Assembly (NCBI GenBank): GCA_045804965.1
Contig: JBJMMD010000025.1
Location: 124,001 to 188,000, forward strand
DNA: 64,000 nucleotides
Origin: CAVTUU01 sp045804965
Lineage (GTDB): Bacteria; Chloroflexota; Chloroflexia; Thermomicrobiales; UBA6265
Reading direction: 5' to 3'
The position numbers and the translations under genes were made by a program. The notes under the pieces are model-generated. The model was not told the DNA's origin, did not search any database, and saw only the letters and a list, made by a program, of their open reading frames with translations. This document shows, piece after piece, positions 1-9,161 of this stretch (positions are counted from its first letter, which is position 1; every line of letters starts with the position of its first letter).

Positions 1-603
1 GATAACACGCCATCCGCCGAGATCGCGGGCAATCCGCGCGCCTTCGGCGTAGCCAAGCGCGGCCGAAACGACTGCGAGGAGCAGTAAGAGATCGGCGAAC
101 CGAGGCCGGCCCGCGCCCTGAACCGCAGCGAAAACGAGGACCGATATGACGCCCGCGATGCAGGCGACCCAGAAAGCGGTTGGCGGACGCTCGCCGGCAC
201 GGAGAACGGCGAAGATCGCGGTTGCGGCCGGCATAAGGCCGATGATGACCGCGCCGTGGGTAGAGGGAACATGCTTCAACGCGATCGCGGTGCAGACGGG
301 GAACCCGACGGTGATACCAAAGGCAGAGATCGCCAGCCCCCGCCAATAGCGGCGCTCGGGCCGCCTTTCGCGCCGGAGATAGAGCAGTGTCGCGGCGAAT
401 GCGCCGGCCACGACCGTGCGACCGAGAGCGACGAAGATCGTGCCCATCTCGGGAACCGAAGCCCGGATTGCCGGGAGCGAGACGCTGAAACCGAGGACAC
501 CGAGAAAGCCGAACAGATAGCCAAGCGACTCGGCGCTCGACCGTGAATGAGCAATCGCAGGTCGTTCCGCGATCGACGCGTCTAGCTGGTGGGGCCGACC
601 CAC
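1..603 (-). CDS. DMT/EamA-type transporter, cut by the window edge
   Basis: The 201 visible codons run off the left edge, so the C-terminus is missing. The protein is strongly hydrophobic with alternating membrane segments; visible stretches include GYLFGFLGVLGFSVSLPAIR near the N-terminus and ALKHVPSTHGAVIIGLMPAA in the middle, which fit the 10-TM drug/metabolite (EamA) superfamily of inner-membrane exporters. The proposed GTG start lies 3 bases after the stop of the upstream phosphoglycerate dehydrogenase gene, so the two are probably co-transcribed. No convincing Shine-Dalgarno site supports this start. The substrate cannot be inferred. Confidence 0.75.
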   Translation of the reverse strand, partial: MGRPHQLDASIAERPAIAHSRSSAESLGYLFGFLGVLGFSVSLPAIRASVPEMGTIFVALGRTVVAGAFAATLLYLRRERRPERRYWRGLAISAFGITVGFPVCTAIALKHVPSTHGAVIIGLMPAATAIFAVLRAGERPPTAFWVACIAGVISVLVFAAVQGAGRPRFADLLLLLAVVSAALGYAEGARIARDLGGWRVI

Positions 604-606
604 CTG

Positions 607-2844
607 CTATCGACCGGCAGACGCGGTGGCCTGGATCGCTGGTCGAGGTTGGGCCGGGGGCAACGACACCTTATAGGCGTTCTTAATGCCTGGGATCGTC
701 CTGATCTCGGATAACGCCGCGTCCGGAATCTCGTCGTCGACGTTGAGAACCATGATCGCTTCGCCGCCCTGCTGGTGACGTCCGACTTGCATGCCGGCGA
801 TGTTCACGCTGTGCCGGCCGAGCACAGTGCCGATCCGCCCGACGACGCCCGGTTGGTCGCGGTGATGCGTAATCAGGACCTCCCCCGCCAATGCGCGTTC
901 GAGCGAGAAGCGATCGACTTGGACAATGCCGGCATTGGTGCGGTCCCAAGCGACGCGTACGAGACGGACTGGCTCACCGCTCGCTTCGAACGCGAAGGAA
1001 GGTTCGATGTCAGGGTCCGGGGTGCCGGTAATTGTCTTGATTTCGATGCCGACTTCTTCCGCCACCAGCCGCGCGTTCACCGGAGTTACGCGGCGCACCG
1101 TCCACCGGTTCAACGACTCGCTCAGTGCCGCCGCGGTCACATGCTCGACGACATCTTGTGAAACGAGGCCTTGCGTCGTCACGCGCATACTCTCCGGCAA
1201 AACGGGTTGGAGCACCGCAAGGAGGCGACCAGCCGCGCCCGCTACGGTCGTCAGGCGCTGCAACTCGGGAGCCATCAAGGTCGCTGGTGGCAAATTCACG
1301 GCGTTTGGCACGGCTTGGCCCTCGAGCGCGGCGATTGTCGTCATACTGATCATCTCGCCAACCGCCGCCAACGCCTCCGCGCTCGAACCGCCCGTGTGCG
1401 GGGTCAGCACAACGTTCGGCAAGCCAAAGAGCGGGCTGTCATGACACGGTTCGTGCGGGAAAACGTCGACGCCGGCGGCTGGAATCCGGCCACTTTCGAG
1501 CGCTTCAGCGAGCGCGTGCTCGTCGACGACTTCGCCGCGAGCTACGTTGAGCACAATAGTAGTCGGCTTGAGCAGCTCAATCGTCTCCGCGTTGAGCATG
1601 TGATGGGTGTCGGGGGTCGCGGGGACGTGGAACGTCACAACATCCGACGTTCGCAACAATTCTTCGTACTCAACGGAGGTGACACCAGCCTCCGTGAAAC
1701 GATCGGCGGACACGTACGGATCATAGGCGATCACGTTCATTTCGAAGGCGAGGAGGCGCTTGGACACGACTGTGCCTACTCGGCCGAGCCCGACGATGCC
1801 GGCGGTCTTGCCCTTGAGGTCAGTCGGCTTGATCTTCTTCCGCTCCCACAATCCGGCATGTGTTGATTGGTTCGCTTCCGGGATTTGGCGGGTGATCGCG
1901 AGCAAAAGACCGACGGTATGTTCGCCCGCGGAAATCTTATTGGCCCCGGGCGCGTTGAGGACGAGCACCCCGGCCCGCGTCGCGGCCTCGAGATCGACGT
2001 TATCGACGCCGACCCCGGCTCGCCCGACGACGCGCAGCTTCGGCGCCGCATGCAGCACCTCTTCGGTCACCTGCGTTTCGCTACGGACGATGAGCGCGTC
2101 CGCATTCGGCAAGACCGCGAGCAGTGCGTTTTTGTCAGTTCCATCCACATCAACAATCTCGCCATAGCGGCCGAGATAGTCGCGGGCGTTGGGATGAATC
2201 GCGTCGCTGACGACGATGACCGGTCGCTTCGGCGGCTCATATTCCTCGCCGTCGTAGTATTGATGAATCACTCGTTCAAGTCCTTGCAAGGCGCTGTCGA
2301 GATCGTGGAAGCGCTCGATGCCGGAGGATGAGTGCGAGTGTTCGCCATCGCCGGCGAGGAGAAAACAAGTTACGCCGGCACTCGCGTAGTTGCGGGCATG
2401 GCGCTCGCTGTCCTCGACCGCATAGTGGCAACCACGAGTAGTCGCGATCGTTGCCTTGTCATCCGCAAAGACGATTTCGCACTCCGGGAATCCGTGCCGG
2501 CGAAGCCAGCCAAATGTCATCTCGGCGGCAGCGGCAGGTCGCGCCGTGATCAGCAGCACATTGTCTTTCCCGAAAAGGTCGATCACCTTGATCAGGAAGT
2601 TGGCTCCGCTTGGGTTGGGGATCAGACCGGCGGCCGGCCCGTCGGACGCGTACACCCAATCCCGGACTTCAACCGGGACATTAAGTCCGGCCGAATCAAT
2701 GAAGGCGCTTTCCGGTAAATCGACGCCGAAATGTGCCGACGCGGCTTTCGCCAATGGACGCGGATGCTCGGTCAAGACGCCATCAATGTCGATTGCAATT
2801 TTGAGTTCAGGAGAGGGAGAACGATCGGCCGTCGCTGAATGCAA
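607..2844 (-). CDS. serA: HAD phosphatase-like domain fused to D-3-phosphoglycerate dehydrogenase
   Basis: This 745-residue protein joins two enzymes. Residues 1-200 form a HAD-like domain with all four motifs visible: D19xD21 (DIDGVL), T100 (LLITARP), K130 and VEDS at 143-146. Residues 208-745 are a full type-1 PGDH: substrate domain, Rossmann motif GIVGLGRVG, NVARGEVVDE, a catalytic-His region reading PHTGGSSAEA, an intervening ASB-like domain, and a C-terminal ACT domain (ITHHRDQPGVVGRIGTVLG). PGDH oxidises 3-phosphoglycerate in the first step of serine synthesis; the ACT domain is the usual site of serine feedback. Usual PGDH length is about 410-530 residues, so the N-terminal 200 are extra. 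The start is TTG with GGGAG seven bases upstream. The HAD substrate is unknown; phosphoserine or a nucleotide is possible. Confidence 0.9.
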   Translation of the reverse strand: MHSATADRSPSPELKIAIDIDGVLTEHPRPLAKAASAHFGVDLPESAFIDSAGLNVPVEVRDWVYASDGPAAGLIPNPSGANFLIKVIDLFGKDNVLLITARPAAAAEMTFGWLRRHGFPECEIVFADDKATIATTRGCHYAVEDSERHARNYASAGVTCFLLAGDGEHSHSSSGIERFHDLDSALQGLERVIHQYYDGEEYEPPKRPVIVVSDAIHPNARDYLGRYGEIVDVDGTDKNALLAVLPNADALIVRSETQVTEEVLHAAPKLRVVGRAGVGVDNVDLEAATRAGVLVLNAPGANKISAGEHTVGLLLAITRQIPEANQSTHAGLWERKKIKPTDLKGKTAGIVGLGRVGTVVSKRLLAFEMNVIAYDPYVSADRFTEAGVTSVEYEELLRTSDVVTFHVPATPDTHHMLNAETIELLKPTTIVLNVARGEVVDEHALAEALESGRIPAAGVDVFPHEPCHDSPLFGLPNVVLTPHTGGSSAEALAAVGEMISMTTIAALEGQAVPNAVNLPPATLMAPELQRLTTVAGAAGRLLAVLQPVLPESMRVTTQGLVSQDVVEHVTAAALSESLNRWTVRRVTPVNARLVAEEVGIEIKTITGTPDPDIEPSFAFEASGEPVRLVRVAWDRTNAGIVQVDRFSLERALAGEVLITHHRDQPGVVGRIGTVLGRHSVNIAGMQVGRHQQGGEAIMVLNVDDEIPDAALSEIRTIPGIKNAYKVSLPPAQPRPAIQATASAGR

Positions 2845-2902
2845 AGAACACTCCCAACGTACTGGTGATCACGCGGCAAGCGCGCGTGTTTCGTTCATTT
2901 TC

Positions 2903-2924
2903 AGAGACCGTTACATCGCGGTCT
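2903..2924 (-). promoter_or_regulatory. Hairpin in the leader of the HAD-PGDH gene
   Basis: A 7-bp inverted repeat (GAGACCG/CGGTCTC, 8-nt loop) lies about 60 bases upstream of the TTG start of the serine gene. It could be a leader structure, but no T-box or known riboswitch consensus was recognised. The rest of the divergent 2845-3188 region holds no gene. Confidence 0.25.
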
Positions 2925-3188
2925 CGCCGGCGGCGCTGCCAGGCACGATGATGGACAGAGGTTAGCATCGGTATGACTCCGATTCAACGAGCCGCTGTCC
3001 CCGACAACGAAGCGATCATGCGCGAGCAACGTTCGCCGCTGCGACAATAGGCTCGAAGCGTCGAGGTGGAGACGAGTTGAACACGCAATATCCCTAAAAT
3101 CGGCGGTCCTTACGTACTTACATTCGCCATTTGAAGCGCGTTTAATAGTTGTTAGCAAGCGACGATGTGGAAAGACCTGAGAGGACGT

Positions 3189-4448
3189 ATGGCTGTTCCA
3201 TCAATTGTCACTTTGCCAAAACCTACTGAAGGCGACCGCAACCCGGGGACGCGCGTCATTGTCGCGTTGTGCGTAGCCTCATTCTTTGCGGTCATCAACT
3301 TTATAGCGACAAGCCCGTTCTATCCGAAAATGGCCGTTGATCTTCATTCTTCAGTGTCTCGACTCGGGCAAGTTGTCACCATCATGGTCGTCATCAGCGC
3401 CGTGCTTGGCCTTGTTGTTGGACCGCTCTCGGATCGCTATGGGTATCGAAAGCCGCTGGTCGCGGGGCTGGCGGCGATCGCCATCAATTTGATCGGCGCC
3501 GGTCTCACGCCGTCCTTTTTGCCATTGCTCGGCTTGAGTATTCTCGGGGGTCTTGCCGACGCGCTGGTATTCGGCATGCCAATGGCAATTGCGGGCGCCT
3601 GGTTCACGGGCGCCGCGCAGCGACGAGCCATCAGTTGGTCGTGGGGTTCGATGAGCGGGGCGGGGATTGTTGGGGTCCCATTACTGGCACTGATTGGCGG
3701 GAGTACGAGTTGGAGAGTGGCGCTGATCGCTTCCGGAATCGGCGCCATCGCAGCGGCGTGGTACGTCGCCCTCGCCATCCCGCGGGACTTGCCAAGAATC
3801 GACGAGCCGTCCAGCGACCATGAATTGCTCGCGTCGTATTTGCCTCTGTTCAAGGACCCGCCGACTTTGCGCATCTATGGCGTGAGCTTTCTTCGGGCGG
3901 CCTGTTGGCTCGGTTTGTTGACCTATCTCGGCTCGTTTCTGCAAGACGAACTCGGACTGAGCGTGAAACAAGCGGGATTGGTCTACACCGCCGGTGGAAC
4001 TGGATTTGCCGTGGGCAGCATCGTCGCCGGACGCCAATTCCTTCGCCTGTCGCCGCGCGCCATAGTTGCGGCCGCCAACGTCGTCGCCGGTCTCGCGATC
4101 GGGACGATCCTGATCGGCGCGACGTTGTGGGCGACGTTGCCGCTGCTGCTGATCACCTCCTTTGCCTCAGCGATCAGCGGGGTCCTCATCGCGACGATTC
4201 TCGCAGGCGAGAGTCCCGCCGGTTCAGGAACCACGATGGTGCTGAATAGTTCGCTCCTCAACTTCGGCACAGCGGCGGGAGCGGCCACCGGTGGGTTGCT
4301 GATTGCACTTGGTGGTTACACCGCGCTCGGCGTCGGCATCCCGTTGTTCGCGTTTGCCGCTGCAGCGCTGGCCCTTTGGCCCGCGAAACGGACCACTCGC
4401 ACGACCACGGTCCGCTCTGGGGTGATTCCCGCCCACAACGCCGACTAA
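3189..4448 (+). CDS. MFS transporter
   Basis: A 419-residue major facilitator superfamily permease with about 12 hydrophobic segments. The loop 2-3 signature is visible as GPLSDRYGYRKP, and PFYPKMAVDL follows TM1 as in many cyanate/nitrate-type or multidrug MFS members. The ATG at 3189 is preferred over the upstream ATG at 3165 because a GAGAGG site lies 5 bases before it. It is transcribed divergently from the serine gene and convergently with the hydroxyacid dehydrogenase, whose end it overlaps by 4 bases. The substrate is not evident. Confidence 0.85.
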   Translation: MAVPSIVTLPKPTEGDRNPGTRVIVALCVASFFAVINFIATSPFYPKMAVDLHSSVSRLGQVVTIMVVISAVLGLVVGPLSDRYGYRKPLVAGLAAIAINLIGAGLTPSFLPLLGLSILGGLADALVFGMPMAIAGAWFTGAAQRRAISWSWGSMSGAGIVGVPLLALIGGSTSWRVALIASGIGAIAAAWYVALAIPRDLPRIDEPSSDHELLASYLPLFKDPPTLRIYGVSFLRAACWLGLLTYLGSFLQDELGLSVKQAGLVYTAGGTGFAVGSIVAGRQFLRLSPRAIVAAANVVAGLAIGTILIGATLWATLPLLLITSFASAISGVLIATILAGESPAGSGTTMVLNSSLLNFGTAAGAATGGLLIALGGYTALGVGIPLFAFAAAALALWPAKRTTRTTTVRSGVIPAHNAD

Positions 4449-5512
4449 TAGAGCCGCTGCTTATCGAGCACTGGCGACATCAAGTCGTAGCGACCGTCGA
4501 GATAATGGCGAAGGTTCCGCGCGAAGATGTCGATGATCTTTCCGTTTTCGGATTCCGCGGTGCTGGCCGAGTGGGGATTGATCAAGAGATTCGGGATATC
4601 CCAAAGCGGAGAGTCAGGCGGCAACGGTTCGGTTCGGAACACGTCGAGCGCGGCGAAGCGAATGTGCCCCGTCTTTAGGGCTTCGAGCAGCGCCTCCTCG
4701 TCGAGCACAACTCCGCGCGAGATGTTGACCAAAACGCTGCCGGGCTTGATCGCCGCGATCTCGCCGGCGCCGATGAGATTTTCCGTGTCGGGCGTATGCG
4801 GTGTCGATATCACGAGGCAGTCAGACCCAGCCAGCATGGTGCGCAACTCAGATCGGGCAAAGAGGCGGTCGACGCCAAGCTCGGCAGCCCGCGTCGGATC
4901 GTTGCTCCGGGCCATCGCCCAGATCGTCATCTCGAAAGCGCGAGCGACCCTGGCAATTTGGCGGCCAATCCGGCCCGGTCCGATGATCGCCATTGTCTTG
5001 CCGCTCAATTCGGTTGAGCAAAAGCGGTCCCAGTGATGGGTCGCCTGATCGGCTAGAAGACGCGGGAAATCTTTCACGCAATAGAGCAAGGCACCGAAGA
5101 CGAACTCGGTCAGCGGGCCGGCATGCACGCCGCTCGCGGTGGTGACAATCAGGTCTGAGTCCGCGAGGCCAAGTCGTTTGACGGTCTGTCCGACGCCGGC
5201 CGAACTCGTTTGCACCCATTTCAGATGCGGCGACAGCTCGAACGGCGGCGGCCCGGATCGCCAGTCGAAGTCGAGGAGCACTTCGGCGCGGCGAAGCAGC
5301 GCCAACCATTCGGATTGTTGGTCATCCGGGCGCCTCCAGTCGAGCAGTCCGTTGTGGTCGCCGACGTAGCGCATAGCAGGCATGAGATCGGGCCGGTAGA
5401 TCAGATCGATACGTGCGGGATTGACTGCAGCGATGCGATTCGCATGCTCTTGTTCGAGCGGCGAAGTAATCATGATGACGACACGCCGTTCGTCTGGCCG
5501 TTCAACTTGCAA
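4445..5512 (-). CDS. D-isomer-specific 2-hydroxyacid dehydrogenase
   Basis: NAD(P)-dependent oxidoreductase of the D-2-hydroxyacid dehydrogenase family. The cofactor motif reads AIIGPGRIGRQIA, followed by VNISRGVVLDEEAL, the catalytic Glu region VFRTEPLPPDSPLW and the catalytic His in NPHSAS. Active-site Arg is in the NISRG loop. The proposed TTG start at 5512 has AAAGGG about nine bases upstream; an ATG at 5473 (MITSPLE) is the alternative, and longer versions would run into the divergent M24 peptidase. Length of about 355 residues is a little above the typical 310-340. The physiological acid cannot be assigned; this is the second such fold in the window after the PGDH. Confidence 0.85.
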   Translation of the reverse strand: MQVERPDERRVVIMITSPLEQEHANRIAAVNPARIDLIYRPDLMPAMRYVGDHNGLLDWRRPDDQQSEWLALLRRAEVLLDFDWRSGPPPFELSPHLKWVQTSSAGVGQTVKRLGLADSDLIVTTASGVHAGPLTEFVFGALLYCVKDFPRLLADQATHHWDRFCSTELSGKTMAIIGPGRIGRQIARVARAFEMTIWAMARSNDPTRAAELGVDRLFARSELRTMLAGSDCLVISTPHTPDTENLIGAGEIAAIKPGSVLVNISRGVVLDEEALLEALKTGHIRFAALDVFRTEPLPPDSPLWDIPNLLINPHSASTAESENGKIIDIFARNLRHYLDGRYDLMSPVLDKQRLY

Positions 5513-5609
5513 TCCGAATCGCCCTTTCTGTTCTCGCCTAAAGGCGCATGCTGGCAGTGCTAGAATCGCCAACTTGGTGTGGTACTCAGCGTACGCGAGG
5601 AGTGAGCTT

Positions 5610-6731
5610 GTGACTACGGTCAATCCAGCGGTAGTTGGAACGTATGTCGATCGATTGCGCCGGACGCAAGACCACCTAAAGGCACAAGCGGTCGATCTCC
5701 TTCTGGTTGGACCATCGTCCGATCTTTTCTACCTCACCGGCTTCGAAGCGCACGAGAGTGAGCGCATGAACTTGTTGCTCGTTCCCCAGCAAGGCGAACC
5801 GAAAATGGTGATGCCCGAACTCGAAGCGCCGCTGATGAAGTCGATCAGCGAGCTGATGGAGTTGCCGGTCCACGCCTGGGCAGAGACCGATTCGCCCTCT
5901 GAGCTCGTCGCCAATTTGGCTGGAGACGTCGAAGGAAAGAGCGTGGCCGTCAGTAACGAGTTGTGGAGCGTCTTCCTGCTACGTCTACAAGAGCAGATGC
6001 AAGGCGCGAATTGGACGCCGGCGGCGGAAGTCATGCGGCCGCTGCGGGCGATGAAGGACAGCCGGGAAATCGCACTCTTGCGGGAGGTCTCACATCGCAC
6101 GGATGAGGCATGGCACGAATTCATCACCACCTCGATCACCGGACTCACTGAATCGCAAGCATTCGAACAGTTGAGCAAGCCCATGAGAGAGCGAGGGTTA
6201 GCGATTTCATTTGGCATTTGCGCCAGCGGCCCGAACTCTGCATCACCCCATCATCACACGGGCGACCGGATGGTCCAGCCTGGCGACACCGTCATTTTTG
6301 ACTGGGGCGGCACGCTCGAAGGTTATCACTCGGATGTTACGCGGACGGTGCACATCGGAGACCCGGACGACGAGTACCGCAAGGTCTACGATGTCGTTTT
6401 GCGCGCCAACCAAACCGCGCTCGACGCTGTGCGACCCGGCGCAGCCTGCGAATCGATCGATCGTGCCGCGCGGGCCGTCATCACAGACGCGGGGTACGGC
6501 GACTACTTCATTCACCGGGTCGGACACGGACTTGGGCTCGACGTTCACGAGGAACCGTACCTGGTCGAGGGCAATACCCTGCCACTCCAGGTCGGGATGG
6601 TCTTCAGTGATGAACCGGGCATCTACATCGAAGGCAAGTTTGGGGTCAGAATCGAAGACTCGGTCGTGTGTACCGAAACGGGCGGGGAGCGCCTGAATGA
6701 AGCAACCCGCGAGCTGACGGTGATGACCTAG
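5610..6731 (+). CDS. M24 family Xaa-Pro aminopeptidase/dipeptidase-like
   Basis: A 373-residue metallopeptidase of clan MG. The N-terminal creatinase-like domain precedes the pita-bread catalytic domain. The five metal ligands are visible: Asp in VIFDWGG, Asp in SDVTRTVH, His in HRVGHGLGLDVHE, Glu in FSDEPGIY and Glu in VRIEDSV. Such enzymes remove the N-terminal residue before proline, or hydrolyse X-Pro dipeptides or related amides. The GTG start at 5610 has GAGGAG 7-8 bases upstream; the open frame further upstream overlaps the divergent dehydrogenase and is not needed. Its 3' end overlaps the convergent Clp-N gene by 4 bases. Confidence 0.9.
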   Translation: MTTVNPAVVGTYVDRLRRTQDHLKAQAVDLLLVGPSSDLFYLTGFEAHESERMNLLLVPQQGEPKMVMPELEAPLMKSISELMELPVHAWAETDSPSELVANLAGDVEGKSVAVSNELWSVFLLRLQEQMQGANWTPAAEVMRPLRAMKDSREIALLREVSHRTDEAWHEFITTSITGLTESQAFEQLSKPMRERGLAISFGICASGPNSASPHHHTGDRMVQPGDTVIFDWGGTLEGYHSDVTRTVHIGDPDDEYRKVYDVVLRANQTALDAVRPGAACESIDRAARAVITDAGYGDYFIHRVGHGLGLDVHEEPYLVEGNTLPLQVGMVFSDEPGIYIEGKFGVRIEDSVVCTETGGERLNEATRELTVMT

Positions 6732-7345
6732 CCGTCAACGGGATCTTGGGCGGCGTCCGCGCGAAACGCGCGGACAATCGCCGCGCCGACCGGTTCGAGC
6801 CCCAGTCCAGCAGTGTCCAAAACGGTGACCACGAGCCCTTCGCGGGCGCGCAGCAGCGAGACCAGGAGGTGGATTGTGCCGACCTCCTTGTGGCCACGTC
6901 TCGTTGCCTCGTGGCTGGCCAAGTCGAGGGCGTGGATCAAACGCGGCGAGAACTCCAAGTCTTCGGGCGCGCGTTGTTCGTGAGTTTGCGAACCAGTTAT
7001 GAACACGATTCGGCGTCTGATTTCGTCGTACTCGAAACCGAGTTCGCCCAGAATCTGCGCCGCACAACATGCCCGCTGCTGCAGCATGCCGAGCAGAAGA
7101 TGATGCGTGCAAAGTGCGGGCGCATCGAGCGCAACCGCCTCCGCGCGGCCAAAGTCGAGCACACGCACCGCTTGCGAACTCAACCGCCTGAGCACACCGT
7201 CGACCGAATCATGATGTGGCGACTCGTTCATGTCGGAGATGATGGCCTCTGAGAAGATGTTTTCAGGACGTTTCGGCTTGGTCGACGCATCGTTTGAATA
7301 CGAGCTGCCGTTTTGTCCGAGATCGTCTGGGTCCCCATTTGTCAA
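6728..7345 (-). CDS. Stand-alone Clp N-terminal domain protein
   Basis: This 205-residue protein carries the double Clp-N repeat found at the N-terminus of ClpA/ClpC but no AAA+ ATPase. Visible repeat signatures are THHLLLGMLQQ (about 82-92) and GTIHLLVSLLRAREGL (about 165-180), with EFSPRLIHALDLASHEA between. The first 50 residues are polar and probably disordered. Stand-alone Clp-N proteins, as in plant ClpT or ClpS-like adaptors, are thought to modulate Clp proteases. Its ATG overlaps the stop of the upstream oxidoreductase gene (4-bp overlap), indicating translational coupling. Confidence 0.8.
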   Translation of the reverse strand: MTNGDPDDLGQNGSSYSNDASTKPKRPENIFSEAIISDMNESPHHDSVDGVLRRLSSQAVRVLDFGRAEAVALDAPALCTHHLLLGMLQQRACCAAQILGELGFEYDEIRRRIVFITGSQTHEQRAPEDLEFSPRLIHALDLASHEATRRGHKEVGTIHLLVSLLRAREGLVVTVLDTAGLGLEPVGAAIVRAFRADAAQDPVDG

Positions 7346-8910
7346 TTGTGACGCCCACCCCGCAAATTTGAGATCGCTTCTTGAGCAGCATTATGCCCAG
7401 GAGCGCCCATCACGCAACCACCCGGCCATGCGCCAGAGCCACATAAATAGAATCCTCGAATGGGACCTTCGTAGGTTTTGCTACCCGCAACCGGTCGCAA
7501 ATCGAACGCCTGCTCAGGTACGAGCTCGCCTTGGAATATATGGCCACCGGTCAACCCGAATCGAGCTTCGATGTCTAGCGGTCCGAGCACTTGACGGGCG
7601 ACAATCGCATCCGGGAAGTTCGGAGCATACTCGCTGAAGCGCTTAATGACGTGATCCGCGATCTCGTCGCGCCGTTCGTCCCAGGTGCCCTCCGCGAGCG
7701 TGTACGGGAAATACTGCGTGAAGATTGAAACGGTGTGCTTGCCAGAAGGTGCCACGCTTGGATCGACGGCTGACTGCATATGCACGCTCATGAGCGGATA
7801 ATCCGAGGGCCGGCCGTTTCGCGCATCTTCGTATGCACGCTGAAGGTAGTCGATCGAAGGGCCAATGAAGATGCCGCCGGTTTGGGCGAGCCGCTGTTCG
7901 CGTCCTTCCCGTGCTAAACCGACGAAGTGCGGCAACTCTTCAACGGCGATATTCATCTTCATGACGGGTGAATCGATTTGAATTGTTTCAACGGCACGAA
8001 CAAAATCGTCAGGAAGCTCCGCGCGGTCGATCAGCACCATATAACTCCGCTTCGGATCGGCGTTCGACAGCACAATTTTGGCGGAAATCTCTTCGCCGCT
8101 CGTCGTCACGACGCCGGTCGCACGGCCGTCCCGGATCACCACCTGCTCGACCTCGCAGGTAGTTCGGATTTCGACGCCGAGCGATTGCGCGACGCAGGCT
8201 AAGGCGCGAGTCACCGCGCCCATCGCGCCCTTGACGTAGGCCCATTGCCCACGCTTGCCGGTGACGTTGCCCATGGAGTGGTAGAGCTTGACATAAGCGG
8301 TCCCGGCATCCCGCGGTCCCCGGAACGTACCGATCAGCCCGAAGGCGACGGCGACCGCCTGCATTTGCGGACTTTCGAAGAAGTACTCGGCGATGTCCGC
8401 GGCTGAGCCAAGGAACATCCGTTGAAATACAGCCGCCTGTTCCGGCGTCTTGAATTCGGCGGCGACTTCCGCCCAGGAAGGCGGCTGCCTGAGGATGAAC
8501 TTGTCCATCACCCGAGCCGCTTCTTCGACGAAGGCATCGTAGCGAGGGTAATTCTCCGCGTCCTTCCGCGAGAACTTCGCGATTTCTTCGAGGAAGCGGT
8601 CTTCATCTTCCCAGGCGATGAGCGAGCGGCCATCAGGGAAGGGCATGTAGAAGCGAGGGTTGCGCTTGATCAGCTCGATGCCATGCTCCCACGCGTTCAA
8701 GTCGTCGAGGATCGATCGCGGAAAGAGTGAAAGCACATACGAACCGATCGACAACTGATAGCCGGGCGCGATCTCTTCCGTAATCGCCGCCCCGCCTACG
8801 GTGTGATACCTCTCGAGCAGGCAAACGCCAAACCCGGCCTTTGCCAGATATGACGCAGCGACCAGTCCATTGTGGCCGGCGCCGATAACAATCGCGTCGT
8901 ACTGCTTCAA
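7342..8910 (-). CDS. CrtI/PYROXD2-like FAD-dependent oxidoreductase
   Basis: A 522-residue flavoprotein of the phytoene-desaturase/PYROXD2 group. The N-terminal dinucleotide-binding motif is AIVIGAGHNGLVAASYLAKAG, followed by LLERYHTVGGAAITEE; the C-terminal FAD motif contains FYLCGSGAWPGGCVMG. The TTG start at 8910 is chosen because GGAGAAGG precedes it by 4 bases and because it puts the Rossmann strand at residue 5; the longer frame adds 52 residues with no domain. Family members act on carotenoids or other polyenes, but no carotenoid genes are nearby, so the substrate is open. It overlaps the downstream Clp-N gene. Confidence 0.85.
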   Translation of the reverse strand: MKQYDAIVIGAGHNGLVAASYLAKAGFGVCLLERYHTVGGAAITEEIAPGYQLSIGSYVLSLFPRSILDDLNAWEHGIELIKRNPRFYMPFPDGRSLIAWEDEDRFLEEIAKFSRKDAENYPRYDAFVEEAARVMDKFILRQPPSWAEVAAEFKTPEQAAVFQRMFLGSAADIAEYFFESPQMQAVAVAFGLIGTFRGPRDAGTAYVKLYHSMGNVTGKRGQWAYVKGAMGAVTRALACVAQSLGVEIRTTCEVEQVVIRDGRATGVVTTSGEEISAKIVLSNADPKRSYMVLIDRAELPDDFVRAVETIQIDSPVMKMNIAVEELPHFVGLAREGREQRLAQTGGIFIGPSIDYLQRAYEDARNGRPSDYPLMSVHMQSAVDPSVAPSGKHTVSIFTQYFPYTLAEGTWDERRDEIADHVIKRFSEYAPNFPDAIVARQVLGPLDIEARFGLTGGHIFQGELVPEQAFDLRPVAGSKTYEGPIRGFYLCGSGAWPGGCVMGAPGHNAAQEAISNLRGGRHN

Positions 8911-9161
8911 CCGACCTTCTCCAGGCGCACATGTTCGCCAGAAACGCGACACACTCGAATCAGCCTGAGCTGTCGAGCGTGAAATCGTGGGTAGGTCGCG
9001 TGCAACGGTGAGAGTAATCGGTGACGCATGAACCCGCAAGGGCCGACTGTGGCGAGGTGGTCGCAATGGAGGCGATAATCGCCCGGCCGGACATCGAGAT
9101 TGAACGCTGCTAAAAGTGACGTTGGCCTTAGGGCCGTGAACATTGGATGAGGAGCGAAAAC

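Noticed and set aside
276..554. 92-codon open frame on the minus strand over the first gene
   Set aside because: The membrane-protein frame in another phase explains this DNA; the alternative has no coherent domain and is rich in Arg/Ser as expected for a shadow of GC-rich coding DNA.
2845..3188. T-box or serine riboswitch before the serine gene
   Set aside because: No antiterminator consensus or specifier structure could be found; only a 7-bp hairpin is present.
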